Below are positions 11,524 through 24,724 of a stretch of 64,000 nucleotides of DNA, piece by piece (position 1 is the first letter of the stretch; each line of letters begins with the position of its first letter). A program made the translations under genes and the position numbers. The notes under the pieces were generated by a model. It saw only the letters and a program-made list of their open reading frames with translations. It did not search any database and was not told the DNA's origin. The DNA lies in NCBI GenBank assembly GCA_028641055.1, contig CM054062.1, forward strand, positions 236,480,376-236,544,375, given 5' to 3'. The stretch comes from Alopecurus myosuroides. Its lineage: Eukaryota > Streptophyta > Magnoliopsida > Poales > Poaceae.

Positions 11524-13138
11524 ACATCCCCAAGCTTAGTTCCTACTCGTCCTCGAGTAGGTAAACGATAAAAACACATAATTTCTGAGGTGACATGCTA
11601 CCAACATAAAGTTGATCATCAATAATGTAAAATTATAAGTAAGCTGAGATCATAGAACTTCAACACAAGCATGATAAATAGAATTTTAATAATACAGCAT
11701 AGCAATCACCTTACATTATGAGAAGTAACACAAATAAAAGATCATGAATAACAATGCAACAAAAGATATACGTTTGTTTCAAGTATAGAGAAAACATGGC
11801 AAAGTGATATTTCGCTAGTCCTTAAGAGTGGGGCAAAACATAAATGCCAGGACAGCTTCAAAGTTCATGAGGAAGACTAGAACAAATAATTGGAGAACAA
11901 GCAATAACACATCATGAATCAATTAATAATGTTTGTGGGACAAATGCACATAAAACTCGGAATGGAAACTATGCTCTCTCAACCGTGCATAAAGTTAGAA
12001 GATGGAGACTCGACATAAAAGTAAAAGAAAGGCCCTTCGCAGAGGGAAGCATGGATCACTCATGTGCTAGAGCTTTTATTTTATTAAACAGAGGTATAAA
12101 AAGCTTTACACTCCTCCCAACCATATTACACAAACCATGGCTAACCGAATCTTTGGGTGCCTGCCAACAATCACATACCGTGGAGGAGTGTCTATATTTT
12201 AAGAGAGGTGTATGCTTATGTCAACGAATGGTAAACAGAAAATACAGTACGTCACAATCCAACTAGACTTCACAAGAGTGGCTCCCATAGAAGGACACAT
12301 GGGTAGAAGATAATCCCTCTTTCTCTTTTGTTTACACAATTATGCTTTGACTGATAAATCAGAGGCAAAAATAGTGAAGAGAATTTGTTGTTATTAATTT
12401 AGGGCTAGGCACCCCGTTGCCAGCTCTTCTATCATTGGATAAGCATATGAAGCCACTAGTCCAGGGTGTGAAAGTCCAATCAACAAGTGAGATAAATATT
12501 CTCTATTTATGTCCTCATGAGCTAAAACAAGAGTAATTTTGAAAGTTTTAAAGGTAAGACATGAGCAATATACTTTGGAGTGGCGGTTAAATATCACATG
12601 TAGGTAGGTATGGTGAACAAATTGGGAAAACTTTGGTTTTTGGGAGTTGTATGCACGAGTAGAGCTCATACTCGGTACAGGTGGGGGCTAGCAAAAGACT
12701 GGGAGCGACGAATCAAGAGAGCATAAGAGCCATAATCATGCATAGCGACATAAACATCATTAATCAAAGCATTAGTGGTACCACAAGTTTTAAAAAAAAT
12801 GATCATAGAGGATATAAGTGACTGGTTCATAGTCATAAACATGGTGTGAGCATGCGCCAAGTCAACCAAATAAAACATTCAAAGGAGAACACCACGAATT
12901 TATGCTTCAATATGACAAGAACAACTCATGATTCTTTCAATGGCACATTAAACTCTCTTAGATATTTGAGGCTAATCATGATACTCAATAACCACAAGGC
13001 TTTAGAATTAAAATAACATCTAGCATGATATGAAAAAGTCTAGCCAGAGTCTATACAAGCTTCTACTTGCACTGTTAAAAATTCTACCACAAGCAGCAGT
13101 TTCTTTTCCCAACAAGCACCATACAAAACATGCTTTAA
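11524..13138 (-). other. A2 internal 3' region with polypurine tract
   Basis: On the element strand the sequence beside the 3' LTR reads AAGCTTGGGGATGT (plus 11524-11537), a polypurine tract. The rest is AT-rich. Two overlapping minus ORFs of 91 and 70 codons (12394-12878) resemble nothing I know and I do not call them genes. Confidence 0.6.
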
Positions 13139-14181
13139 TGTAACATCCCTGATTTTTGGAAAAATGCAAAAATCACAAAAATTTGAAACTTTTTGTTTTC
13201 ATGTTATGCAAGTCACCAAAAACCAAATGAGAAGCAGGAAACAAAAGAAAACAATACATATTTCAATGAAATTGAGTTTACCAATCCAATTATACCTCTA
13301 TTCCATAAACCCTAAAACCCTCTCAAATGAATTTTCTCACATAAAGAAAACCATTTTATCTTTAGCAAACTTTATTACATAAAAGGTTTTCAATTCAAAT
13401 TTACCTTGAAATTATTTTATGGCAACAACAATAAAAGATTTATAACCCTTAATAAAGTCCTAAGCCTCAAAAATATTTGATGAGAATAAAATGTTTTATT
13501 AATAACTTTTAGTTGTTATTCCAAGTTTTAAACATGAAGGGGTGAAAATGAAATGCATTGCTTTGAAAATAACATAACAAAAGATTTTGAAAACAATATC
13601 ATGACTTGTGGTTTTATTCTAAATTTTATTGATCAACAATATTAATAATTTGATATGAACTAATTAAATAGCATTAAGTTACTATTAATAAATCCTTCAT
13701 ATCCTAAAATTATTAATTATGAAAATGATTTAAAAATGACTTCCAAAAATATTATTTGACATGTTTAATGTCTCCAAAAATTTATTTAATCAAAAACCCC
13801 ATTTTACTATTTTCTATTTTAAAATGGTATTAAGTACTATTAGTGAATTAATTATATTTTCAAAACATAAAAGAGATGAAAACTCTTTGAAATGGTTTTG
13901 GAAAATATTATTTGATCTTTATAAAGCCACTGGAATTATATTTGACTAATAATTGTATTTTATAATTTTCTAAATTAAAAATCACATTAAGTGACTATTA
14001 AAGAATTATTCAAATTTCCAAAATATCAAAAATAAAAATATGTTGAATTGTTCTCAAAAATTATATTGTTGGAAAGCAATTGAAATTTTAGGAATTTAGA
14101 AATTTGTTTCATGTTAATTGGATTTATAAAACAGAAGATATAATTAAAACAATTAAACAGGAATAAAAGAAATTTTTTTGA

Positions 14182-14300
14182 TGACGTCATCATCTTCAAC
14201 CTCGCATTCAAACCCTAGAAACTGCCACGGCCGTTTTGGAATCCTTTGATTGCGCGGATTTAAGACCCCAAATGAATGTGGCGTTTCCTTCTACTTATAG
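14182..14300 (+). promoter_or_regulatory. Putative LTR core promoter of Z1 5' LTR
   Basis: A perfect TGACGTCA palindrome (14182-14189), a known plant bZIP/TGA-type recognition sequence, lies about 105 bp upstream of CTTATAG (14294-14300). The same arrangement occurs at 20021-20039 in the 3' LTR with two TGACGTCA copies, and in both Z2 LTRs. That this drives element transcription is inference. Confidence 0.5.
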
Positions 14301-17142
14301 CCCATTGCCTCCTCTCCGATTCCCCCTCATTTTTCCCTTGAATCTATGCCCGAGGCCCCCCAAATTTCTCACCGGAGTAGTCCCGGTCCGCCGCCGTATT
14401 TGTTCCCCTCCGGCACGGTTAGAGCTCCTCGCAGCCCAAGACCCCTACCGTTCGATTCCTCTTGTTCTCGCGCCCCTTCTCACATTTCTTGTTTTCGTTT
14501 TTGCACAGCGTATCCGCCGCACCACCTTTTCCGAGCTCATGGGTGCCCGAGCATCTCCGGTCACTCACCGTCGTCGTTATCGGAAGCGAAGAAGTGCGCC
14601 ACCGTCACCATCTTCTTCGGCGTGGTCTCCTGAGTCGGTTCATCATCACCATTGAGCAAGACGGCGACCGGAGCTCCATCTCCGTCCAGCGCTGAGTTGC
14701 CGGCCACCGTGGTGCCATTTTCCGGCAGCCCCACCAGCGAGGTGAGCTCCCCTGTGTCCCTATCCGTCGGATCCGATGGATGGCTAGGATTAGATCCACC
14801 TAGTGAATCGGTACGTTTAATCTGGGACGTCCATTACCACTTAAATCCCATGGCTCACAACAGCGATCCGCGCAAAACGTTTTCAGCCAATCAGATCGCT
14901 TCGTTTAGGTTCCCTCGGATCACCCTATTTTTTTTAACAGAGAAGCCCTTGTAAATTTGCAGAAAAGCCCCTAGAACTTTGAACCATCATATCTTTTCAA
15001 CCAATAGCCCAAATTTAGCAATCTTGGACTTTTTGAAAAGCCCTTGACATATAGAAACTTTTGGCACTGGCCAAATTCAAATTTGACAAACTTAAATTTG
15101 TTCAAATTCAAATATGCTTGTTTGGTGAAATTTGGCATAATTCAAATTCTACAAATCCAAAAATTGTAAATAAAATATATTTGGAAACCTTAGGATGTGT
15201 ACTTTCATATCCTCTGTCCCAAAATAATAATTGAACAAATTAAAATTGAATTTAGAATTTAGTTGTCTATTTGAGTATTTTTGACATAGATTAATTTCTA
15301 TAAATATTTTCAATATAGTTCCTTTTGTAAAATTGTTCCATTTGACAACCTTGGACCAGAAAAACCTTGCCCAACCATTTTTGGACACCTTTGGACCATG
15401 GCCATGATTATTTGACCAAAAACCCAACATAGTGATACATCCATTTTCACCATGACTTAGGAATTGTTTTCAACTATTATTATTTGATGTTATGTCTATT
15501 TGGATCCAAGCCATGTCCTTAGAATGTGCCAATCACATATAGTACCAAGTAGTGAACTTTAGTTTTCTATTTCCTCCATCCCCAATTCTTGCTTCAAGAT
15601 TTCATCAAGTCAGCAAAATGGAGATCAAGACTCAAGGAAGAAGAAAACTTCATTATCAACTTGGTGACAACATGAAGAGCTACAAGGAGGATCAATGAAG
15701 AAATTTTGAAGAAAAGGATCCACCACTAGAAGCAACTCAAGGAAGTACAAGTGTGAAGAAATCCAGAAGAAAACATCTCCCTCTCTCTTTCTATCTTTCT
15801 TCTTATTTTTGTTTCCAAATTAACTTAGTAGTATTTGTGCCCATCCCATACCCAAACCAATTAGTGAAGTGAAAACCATGAAGACTATCAAGACCAAGAG
15901 AAGCACCACACCAAGGAAGGAAACAACTTAGATGGCATGATGATGATCTTCAAGAAGGCAATCACATGAGGCCTAGAAGCAATCCATACAAGTTGAAGAA
16001 TAACAAGTTATTTTTATCCAACCATTCACCCAAATGGAAAACCCAAGACTTAGTAATATTTTCCCTTTGATGATGAAGTTAGTAGACCTACCCTAACCAC
16101 AATGGAAAATACTAACATAGTCACTCAAATATTTTTGAAGGTGAATATGACCAAGTGTTTGCATGTATTACTTTAGTTGAAAAAGTAATATGTTTATTCT
16201 TAGTGAACTCTTGGAACTTCCTCGACAAGTATGGTTATAATAAAGTTAGATCACATCAAACTCAACCTAGTCCTTCCCAAGTAAACCATTGGAATTTCCT
16301 TAACAATATTGAGACCATTAGAGAATGAATCTTTCAATTCAAATCTAGACCTTGTCCTAGCCCACTAGGTTAAACTACTTGGCTATGTTATGGCTTTGTA
16401 TGATCTCTTCACTTGTATGTTTGCTTGATAGCATGTTTGTTTATTTTGTTATTGTGTTTTCAATGAATAGATTGTACGGAGAGCAACGATCTTTTGTGAA
16501 GAGAGTGTGATATCTTGACCAACTTCAACAAGGCAAGTAACACATCATCAACTACCCATTATTTTCTATATGCATTAGTTGATTTTGAGTAGTATGCATG
16601 ATAGGGATTTTTAATAAGTTATATTATGCTATGCTATATCCTAGTAGTGTGTAGCCATCCTTATACCTTGTTATTTTGATGCCTTGGTACTTATTTAGAT
16701 GCTTAGCCATGCTACAAATTGTTTTACTAGATGTTGAGGAAAAATCCTAAGTATAACTAATGAATGAACCACCTGGGTGGAAGTGGTAAGACTGGTTTAT
16801 GTTGAGTGTTTCCTCAGGGCCCTTGTCTAAGGGTTATTCCACTTGAGGTTGTCACTTGAGGATGGCCACCCAGGAACAAAGAGATTACTATGTCCCTCTA
16901 AATCTAGTAGCTTCCCGTGCAGCCTTTTGACAATATGGGCTCTGTCTTGATCAATTAAGTTGTGAGGGTTCAGCCCAGGCTTGACAAGCAGATGTAGCAA
17001 AATTATAGGTGGAACGGGTCTTGCCGGTGGGTTTGGACTTCTTCTTCTGAAAGATCTCATCTCAATTCTCTCCTTTCCATGATGCACTCCGGGTGTATAG
17101 GATGTTTGGGCTAATTGAAGACAAAGGGTGAAAGTGCACAAC

Positions 17143-17194
17143 CTCTGCAGAGTTAGAAACTAAGATCTTAGCCGTGTCCCCGGTTATGGACAAC
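17143..17194 (+). other. Conserved palindrome/hairpin set in Z1 5' LTR
   Basis: Three parts occur in order: CTCTGCAGAG (17143-17152, perfect palindrome), CTAAGATCTTAG (17160-17171, perfect palindrome), and a hairpin GTGTCC (17174-17179) with GGACAAC (17188-17194). The same order occurs at 22993-23044, at 43731-43783 and, with changed but still self-complementary sequence, in W at 55820-55870. Confidence 0.7.
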
Positions 17195-17804
17195 TATGAG
17201 CAGCTGGACAAGGATTGACGGAAGAATCTCATCATCAATTTCAATAAGTAAAATTTGACCAAGTGAACAGTATTTGTGGTGCTTGGATCTTAATCCAATG
17301 TTGCCACCCTTTTGAAAAGAAAAGTTTGTTTTACAAAAGTGATAGGAGAAAACTGGCTTTATGCAAACTTAGCCAAAACTCCACTCAGCCAAATAAGCAT
17401 GTAGTATTAGTCTTGCCATTTATATCCACCATAGTGTTACTTGCCAATACATTAAATTGTATTGACTCCCTTGTGGCTGCATATTCCATATTGCAGATAT
17501 TTCTGAAGACGAGTGAGGATTTCGTTTAGGATCTCGAGACTATCGCCAACATGTTTTGCCTGTGGCACATGAAGAAGATGGGCTCAATGTTGTACTATGT
17601 TTTCCGTTGTATGTCTTTGTTTTCTGCTAGTCTTCTAAGACTATGCAAGTTGTAATACTATTTTGTAAAGACTGGATCATGCGATGTAATAGAATTTGAT
17701 GCATTTGCATGATATTTAATTTTGTACTGTGGTGCTAGCAATTGATCCAGGGACTAGCACAATAACACAGGTATTCCATCTTTATTAAAAGTTGGGATGC
17801 TACA

Positions 17805-18978
17805 AAATGGTATCAGAGCATTGTGTTGCCTGTAGAATTCGAGACCCTAAGTTTGGAAAATACCCTAGGATTAAAAAAAAAATCTGTGTTCAAACTTTCT
17901 ATAAACAAAACAATTATCTTAATTCTTCTCATATCCTCTCATCTATAATTCACCTTCAAAATTTTCTAGATGACCTACCTTTTGAATACCCTCAAGGCAA
18001 GATTGTTGATGACCCTTCCATGAAGTGCAAGAAGTATTTTCACCATATGAAGCCTTACACTCAAGATTTTTGAAGAATCTAAAGAAAAACTTAGACTTCA
18101 CAACAATCAAGAACACCCCAAGATATTGAGAGAAGATTTTTGAAGAAACTCAAGAAGATATAGATGAGACCACCAATATAGTTACTTTGTTAGAACAACG
18201 TTAATGTGTTAGAGTATTGATCATACCAATGAGTGTGGTATGACAATATTAGTTGTTTTATAAAACCTTGTTGTTTGGTGTGAAGATTGTTTGTTATGTG
18301 TTGTTTGTAAGATGAGTTTCCTTGATCTGCTATTTTGGATAAGAACCTTCTTTAGTCTCTTTCTAAATCTCTACTCCTCCCTACTAGACCAAACCCAACA
18401 CCATACTCATTCACCAACCATAGTAAGAACCATTTGGAAATCATACAACCTTTACCCTATTGATACACAAGCCATCCCATTTGAGGAATGCTAGTATCAA
18501 ATTTCTTTCTTCTGTGTGAAGGAACAATCACATCCATGATCAATGCCAACTGCCTAATAAGGATCAAGCTAACCTTGGAGCTATCAAGCAATGTGAGTTT
18601 TTCCTACCATGAGAGTTTCCTTAGAAATAGCATGGTGTTTGCCTTCAAGGATGACAACAACAGGATGAAAGATTTCCAAGGACATCAAAAGATCAAGTTG
18701 AGAGGAACCCAAAGACTTTTGATTGACCCAAAGAGTGACCCCTCAGTGTCAAAGGTAGTTCAACAGATCTATGTTGGTCTACAGCTCTACCGCGAAGGAA
18801 AGATCTACTCAAGCTCATCTAGAATCAATCTACACTCCAATCTAATGAAAATAGACTACCCACCAAAGCTTCTTTTAAGGGTGGTAGCCCACCCAGTTGT
18901 TTTGGAATCCAATTACCCAAATCTTTCTTTCTAACCTTCCCAAATCTCGGGACGAGATTTCTTTTAAGGGTGGTAGTC
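17805..18978 (+). other. Z1 internal region (1174 bp)
   Basis: The primer site TGGTATCAGAGC (17808-17819) is complementary to plant initiator tRNA-Met. No gag or pol domain is visible. A 148-codon frame (18488-18934) shares its last 85 or so codons with Z2, but most differences between the copies change amino acids, so I do not call a gene. Its end, followed by the hairpin and polypurine tract, has the same arrangement as the end of the W pol frame, so it may mark the remains of an ancestral pol terminus. Compared with Z2 it lacks about 450 bp (after 18560) and about 180 bp (near 17850). Confidence 0.7.
18871..18976 (+). other. Z1 pre-tract hairpin, polypurine tract and duplicate tract
   Basis: The hairpin AAATCTCG-GGA-CGAGATTT (18942-18960) precedes the tract TCTTTTAAGGGTGGTAG (18960-18976), which ends two bases before the 3' LTR. 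The same 17-base tract also occurs 89 bp upstream (18871-18887). Both copies are also present in Z2. Confidence 0.75.
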
Positions 18979-21900
18979 TGTAACATCCCTGATTTTTGGA
19001 AAATGCAAAAATCACAAAAATTTGAAACTTTTTGTTTTCATGTTATGCAAGTCACCAAAAACCAAATGAGAAGCAAGAAACAAAAGAAAACAATACATAT
19101 TTCAATGAAATTGAGTTTACCAATCCAATTATACCTCTATTCCATAAACCCTAAAACCCTCTCAAATGAATTTTCTCACATAAAGAAAACCATTTTATCT
19201 TTAGCAAACTTTATTACATAAAAGGTTTTCAATTCAAATTTACCTTGAAATTATTTTATGGCAACAACAATAAAAGATTTATAACCCTTAATAAAGTCCT
19301 AAGCCTCAAAAATATTTGATGAGAATAAAATGTTTTAATAATAACTTTTAGTTGTTATTCCAAGTTTTAAACATGAAGGGGTGAAAATGAAATGCATTGC
19401 TTTGAAAATAACATAACAAAAGATTTTGAAAACAATATCATGACTTGTGGTTTTATTCTAAATTTTATTGATCAACAATATTAATAATTTGATATGAACT
19501 AATTAAATAGCATTAAGTTACTATTAATCAATCCTTCATATCCTAAAATTATTAATTATAAAAATGATTTAAAAATGACTTCCAAAAATATTATTTGAAA
19601 TGTTTAATGTCTCCAAAAATTTATTTAATCAAAAACCCCATTTTACTATTTTCTATTTTAAAATGGTATTAAGTACTATTAGTGAATTAATTATATTTTC
19701 AAAACATAAAAGAGATGAAAACTCTTTGAAATGGTTTTGGAAAATATTATTTGATCTTTATAAAGCCACTGGAATTATATTTGACTAATAATTGTATTTT
19801 ATAATTTTCTAAATTAAAAATCACATTAAGTGACTATTAAAGAATTATTCAAATTTCCAAAATATCAAAAATAAAAATATGTTGAATTGTTCTCAAAAAT
19901 TATATTGTTGGAAAGCAATTGAAATTTTAGGAATTTAGAAATTTGTTTCATGTTAATTGGATTTATAAAACAGAAGATATAATTAAAACAATTAAACAGG
20001 AATAAAAGAAATTTTTTTGATGACGTCATGATGACGTCATCATCTTCAACCTCGCATTCAAACCCTAGAAACTGCCACGGCCGTTTTGGAATCCTTTGAT
20101 TGCGCGGATTTAAGACCCCAAATGAATGTGGCGTTTCCTTCTACTTATAGCCCATTGCCTCCTCTCCGATTCCCCCTCATTTTTCCCTTGAATCTATGCC
20201 CGAGGCCCCTCAAATTTCTCACCGGAGTAGTCCCGGTCCGCCGCCGTATTTCTTCCCCTCCGGCACGGTTAGAGCTCCTCGCAGCCCAAGACCCCTACCG
20301 TTCGATTCCTCTTGTTCTCGCGCCCCTTCTCACATGTCTTGTTTTCGTTTTTGCACAGCGTATCCGCCGCACCACCTTTTCCGAGCTCATCGGCGCCCGA
20401 GCATCTCCGGTCACTCACCGTCGTCGTTATCGGAAGCGAAGAAGTGCGCCACCGTCACCATCTTCTTCGGCGTGGTCTCCTGAGTCGGTTCATCATCACC
20501 GTTGAGCAAGACGGCGACCGGAGCTCCATCTCCGTCCAGCGCTGAGTTGCCGGCCACCGTGGTGCCATTTTCCGGCAGCCCCACCAGCGAGGTGAGCTCC
20601 CCTGTGTCCCTGTCCGTCGGATCCGATGGATGGCTAGGATTAGATCCACCTAGTGAATCGGTACGTTTAATCTGGGACGTCCATTACCACTTAAATCCCA
20701 TGGCTCACAACAGCGATCCGCGCGAAACGTTTTCAGCCAATCAGATCGCTTTGTTTAGGTTCCCTCGGATCACCCTATTTTTTTAAACAGAGAAGCCCTT
20801 GTAAATTTGCAGAAAAGCCCCTAGAACTTTGAACCATCATATCTTTTCAACCAATAGCCCAAATTTAGCAATCTTGGACTTTTTGAAAAGCCCTTGACAT
20901 CTAGAAACTTTTGGCACTGGCCAAATTCAAATTTGACAAACTTAAATTTGTTCAAATTCAAATATGCTTGTTTGGTGAAATTTGGCATAATTCAAATTCT
21001 ACAAATCCAAAAATTGTAAATAAAATATATTTGGAAACCTTAGGATGTGTACTTTCATATCCTCTGTCCCAAAATAATAATTGAACAAATTAAAATTGAA
21101 TTTAGAATTTAGTTGTCTATTTGAGTATTTTTGACATAGATTAATTTCTATAAATATTTTCAATATAGTTCCTTTTGTAAAATTGTTCCATTTGACAACC
21201 TTGGACCAGAAAAACCTTGCCCAACCATTTTTGGACACCTTTGGACCATGGCCATGATTATTTGACCAAAAACCCAACATAGTGATACATCCATTTTCAC
21301 CATGACTTAGGAATTGTTTTCAACTATTATTATTTGATGTTATGTCTATTTGGATCCAAGCCATGTCCTTAGAATGTGCCAATCACATATAGTACCAAGT
21401 AGTGAACTTTAGTTTTCTATTTCCTCCATCCCCAATTCTTGCTTCAAGATTTCACCAAGTCAGCAAAATGGAGATCAAGACTCAAGCAAGAAGAAAACTT
21501 CATTATCAACTTGGTGACAACATGAAGAGCTACAAGGAGGATCAATGAAGAAATTTTGAAGAAAAGGCTCCACCACTAGAAGCAACTCAAGGAAGTACAA
21601 GTGTGAAGAAATCCAGAAGAAAACATCTCCCTCTCTCTTTCTATCTTTCTTCTTATTTTTCTTTCCAAATTAACTTAGTAGTATTTGTGCCCATCCCATA
21701 CCCAAACCAATTAGTGAAGTGAAAACCATGAAGACTATCAAGACCAAGAGAAGCACCACACCAAGGAAGGAAACAACTTAGATGGCATGATGATGATCTT
21801 CAAGAAGGCAATCACATGAGGACTAGAAGCAATCCATACAAGTTGAAGAATAACAAGTTATTTTTATCCAACCATTGACCCAAATGGAAAACCCAAGACT

Positions 21901-23654
21901 TAGTAATATTTTCCCTTTGATGATGAAGTTAGTAGACCTACCCTAACCACAATGGAAAATACTAACATAGTCACTCAAATATTTTTGAAGGTGAATATGA
22001 CCAAGTGTTTGCATGTATTACTTTAGTTGAAAAAGTAATATGTTTATTCTTAGTGAACTCTTGGAACTTCCTCGACAAGTATGGTTATAATAAAGTTAGA
22101 TCACATCAAACTCAACCTAGTCCTTCCCAAGTAAACCATTGGAATTTCCTTAACAATATTGAGACCATTAGAGAATGAATCTTTCAATTCAAATCTAGAC
22201 CTTGTCCTAGCCCACTAGGTTAAACTACTTGGCTATGTTATGGCTTTGTATGATCTCTTCACTTGTATGTTTGCTTGATAGCATGTTTGTTTATTTTGTT
22301 ATTGTGTTTTCAATGAATAGATTGTACGGAGAGCAACGATCGTTTGTGAAGAGAGTGTGATATCTTGACCAACTTCAACAAGGCAAGTAACACATCATCA
22401 ACTACCCATTATTTTCTATATGCATTAGTTGATTTTGAGTAGTATGCATGATAGGGATTTTTAATAAGTTATATTATGCTATGCTATATCCTAGTAGTGT
22501 GTAGCCATCCTTATACCTTGTTATTTTGATGCCTTGGTACTTATTTAGATGCTTAGCCATGCTACAAATTGTTTTACTAGATGTTGAGGAAAAATCCTAA
22601 GTATAACTAATGAATGAACCACCTGGGTGGAAGTGGTAAGACTGGTTTATGTTGAGTGTTGCCTCAGGGCCCTTGTCTAAGGGTTATTCCACTTGAGGTT
22701 GTCACTTGAGGATGGCCACCCAGGAACAAAGAGATTACTATGTCCCTCTAAATCTAGTAGCTTCCCGTGCAGCCTTTTGACAATATGGGCTCTGTCTTGA
22801 TCAATTAAGTTGTGAGGGTTCAGCCCAGGCTTGACAAGCAGATGTAGCAAAATTATAGGTGGAACGGGTCTTGCCGGTGGGTTTGGACTTCTTCTTCTGA
22901 AAGATCTCGTCTCAATTCTCTCCTTTCCATGATGCACTCCGGGTGTATAGGATGTTTGGGCTAATTGAAGACAAAGGGTGAAAGTGCACAACCTCTGCAG
23001 AGTTAGAAACTAAGATCTTAGCCGTGTCCCCGGTTATGGACAACTATGAGCAGCTGGACAAGGATTGACGGAAGAATCTCATCATCAATTTCAATAAGTA
23101 AAATTTGACCAAGTGAACAGTATTTGTGGTGCTTGGATCTTAATCCAATGTTGCCACCCTTTTGAAAAGAAAAGTTTGTTTTACAAAAGTGATAGGAGAA
23201 AACTGGCTTTATGCAAACTTAGCCAAAACTCCACTCAGCCAAATAAGCATGTAGTATTAGTCTTGCCATTTATATCCACCATAGTGTTACTTGCCAATAC
23301 ATTAAATTGTATTGACTCCCTTGTGGCTGCATATTCCATATTGCAGATATTTCTGAAGACGAGTGAGGATTTCGTTTAGGATCTCGAGACTATCGCCAAC
23401 AGGTTTTGCCTGTGGCACATGAAGAAGATGGGCTCAATGTTGTACTATGTTTTCCGCTGTATGTCTTTGTTTTCTGCTAGTCTTCTAAGACTATGCAAGT
23501 TGTAATACTATTTTGTAAAGACTGGATCATGCGATGTAATAGAATTTGATGCATTTGCATGATATTTAATTTTGTACTGTGGTGCTAGCAATTGATCCAG
23601 GGACTAGCACAATAACACAGGTATTCCATCTTTATTAAAAGTTGGGATGCTACA
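18979..23654 (+). repeat. Z1 3' LTR (4676 bp)
   Basis: It is nearly identical to 13139-17804, with the same TG...CA ends. It has two TGACGTCA copies (20021-20028 and 20032-20039) where the 5' LTR has one. The palindrome set is at 22993-23044. The direct repeat TTTAA follows at 23655. Confidence 0.92.
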
Positions 23655-23659
23655 TTTAA

Positions 23660-24724
23660 CAAAAACTCTATAAATGCTAAAACAAGAAAACATGAGAGTA
23701 CTCACATAAAACTACTAAAACTAACACCTCTGAACAAGAGATGCAATGAAAACAAGAGCTAAACAGGAACTTTGCGGCAGCTAGAAGAAAAACTAAGAAT
23801 ACTAGCATAGCAAGTACTCAAACGAAAAAGTGGAGCATGTCTATCTCCCAAACAAGGAATGCTAGGTTCCAACTATATTATTTACGCAAGGAAAACAAAA
23901 GAAAAACAAACAGACGCTCCAAGTAAACTTCATATGATGTGACCGAATAAAAATATAGTTTCACTAGAAGTGACCTGATAGATTGTTGATGAAGAAGGGG
24001 ATGCCTTGGGAATCCCAAATATTATATGCTTGAGTATCCTTAAAATATGATTGGATGAACCACAGAGTCATCCCCAAGCTTTGACCTTGCACTCTTCTTG
24101 ATTACATATATCACCCTCTTCTGTTGACCCTTGAAAACTTCCTTCACACCACACTGAAAGAATAATTCGCATTAGAGGGTTAGTGCAACAATAAAAAAAT
24201 GCATGGGGTTTGTAAGGGCACAAGTTATATTGATACTTTTAAACATTAGCTACAACCACTGATCTTTCGTGAAGCAAAGAAATCCACTTGACATCACAAA
24301 AGAGCAAATGCAAGAAAAATGGCAGAATCTATCAAAACCAGAACAGTCTGTAAAGACAAAAAATTTGAGGCACTTACGTTGCTCAGATCAAAAAAATTAA
24401 AGAACGAAAAAGTTGAATTATCCTAGGAATAAGCATAAGAAATTTCAGGTCATTCGGATTTTTCTATGAATTATACGGTTTTTTAGATGGACAACAAAAA
24501 TTTGTTTCATGCGCAGAAATCCGAAAACCAACTCCAACTCTTGTCACATACTTTACTTGGCACAACTAAAATATGAAAATAAAGATACAAAGGAGTTTCT
24601 ACAGAAGTATAAAACCCCTTTACTCAAAGAAAACAGAGAAAAACAAAGCAAAAATAAAACCATGGGTTATCTCCTAAGAAGTGCTTTTCTTTAACACCTT
24701 TTAGCTAGGCCCAGAAAAGTGGAA
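23660..24724 (-). other. A2 internal sequence right of Z1
   Basis: AT-rich noncoding sequence of A2 downstream of its protease. I see no coding signal. It continues the sequence left of 13139 once Z1 is removed. Confidence 0.6.

Larger units (their letters stand above)
13139..17804 (+). repeat. Z1 5' LTR (4666 bp)
   Basis: It starts TGTAACATCCCTG and ends GGGATGCTACA. The first kilobase is AT-rich. A GC-rich island follows (about 14200-14800) with TGACGTCA at 14182-14189 and a TATA-like CTTATAG at 14294-14300. Then comes AT-rich sequence with many ATTTGAA/TTCAAAT words (15060-15170), and a conserved palindrome set at 17143-17194. I count about 28 substitutions against the 3' LTR, roughly 0.6%, plus an 11-bp difference at the TGACGTCA site. 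The ORFs in the GC island are not supported as genes. Confidence 0.92.
13139..23654 (+). mobile_element. Z1: complete giant-LTR non-autonomous element (LARD-like)
   Basis: The element is complete. LTRs at 13139-17804 and 18979-23654 flank an internal region of only 1174 bp. The target duplication TTTAA is perfect (13134-13138 and 23655-23659). A tRNA-iMet-type primer site and a polypurine tract are in place. No enzyme is encoded. The pre-tract hairpin TCTCGGGACGAGA and the primer site match those of the chromovirus W, so Z is probably a derivative of that lineage moved by a helper. Large retrotransposon derivatives (LARDs) are the known class it resembles; here the LTRs make up 89% of the element. 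Confidence 0.92.

Noticed and set aside
12394..12878. Two minus-strand ORFs in A2 as a second gene
   Set aside because: No similarity to the A3 Athila ORF1-type gene, short, and in AT-rich sequence.
14236..14655. 139-codon ORF in the Z1 LTR, repeated at 20086-20505
   Set aside because: It lies in a GC-rich LTR island, overlaps other long frames, resembles no protein, and is not conserved in Z2; low stop density follows from base composition.
18488..18934. 148-codon ORF in Z1 as a possible element protein
   Set aside because: Only the last part is shared with Z2 and most differences there change amino acids; better explained by conserved cis sequence near the polypurine tract.
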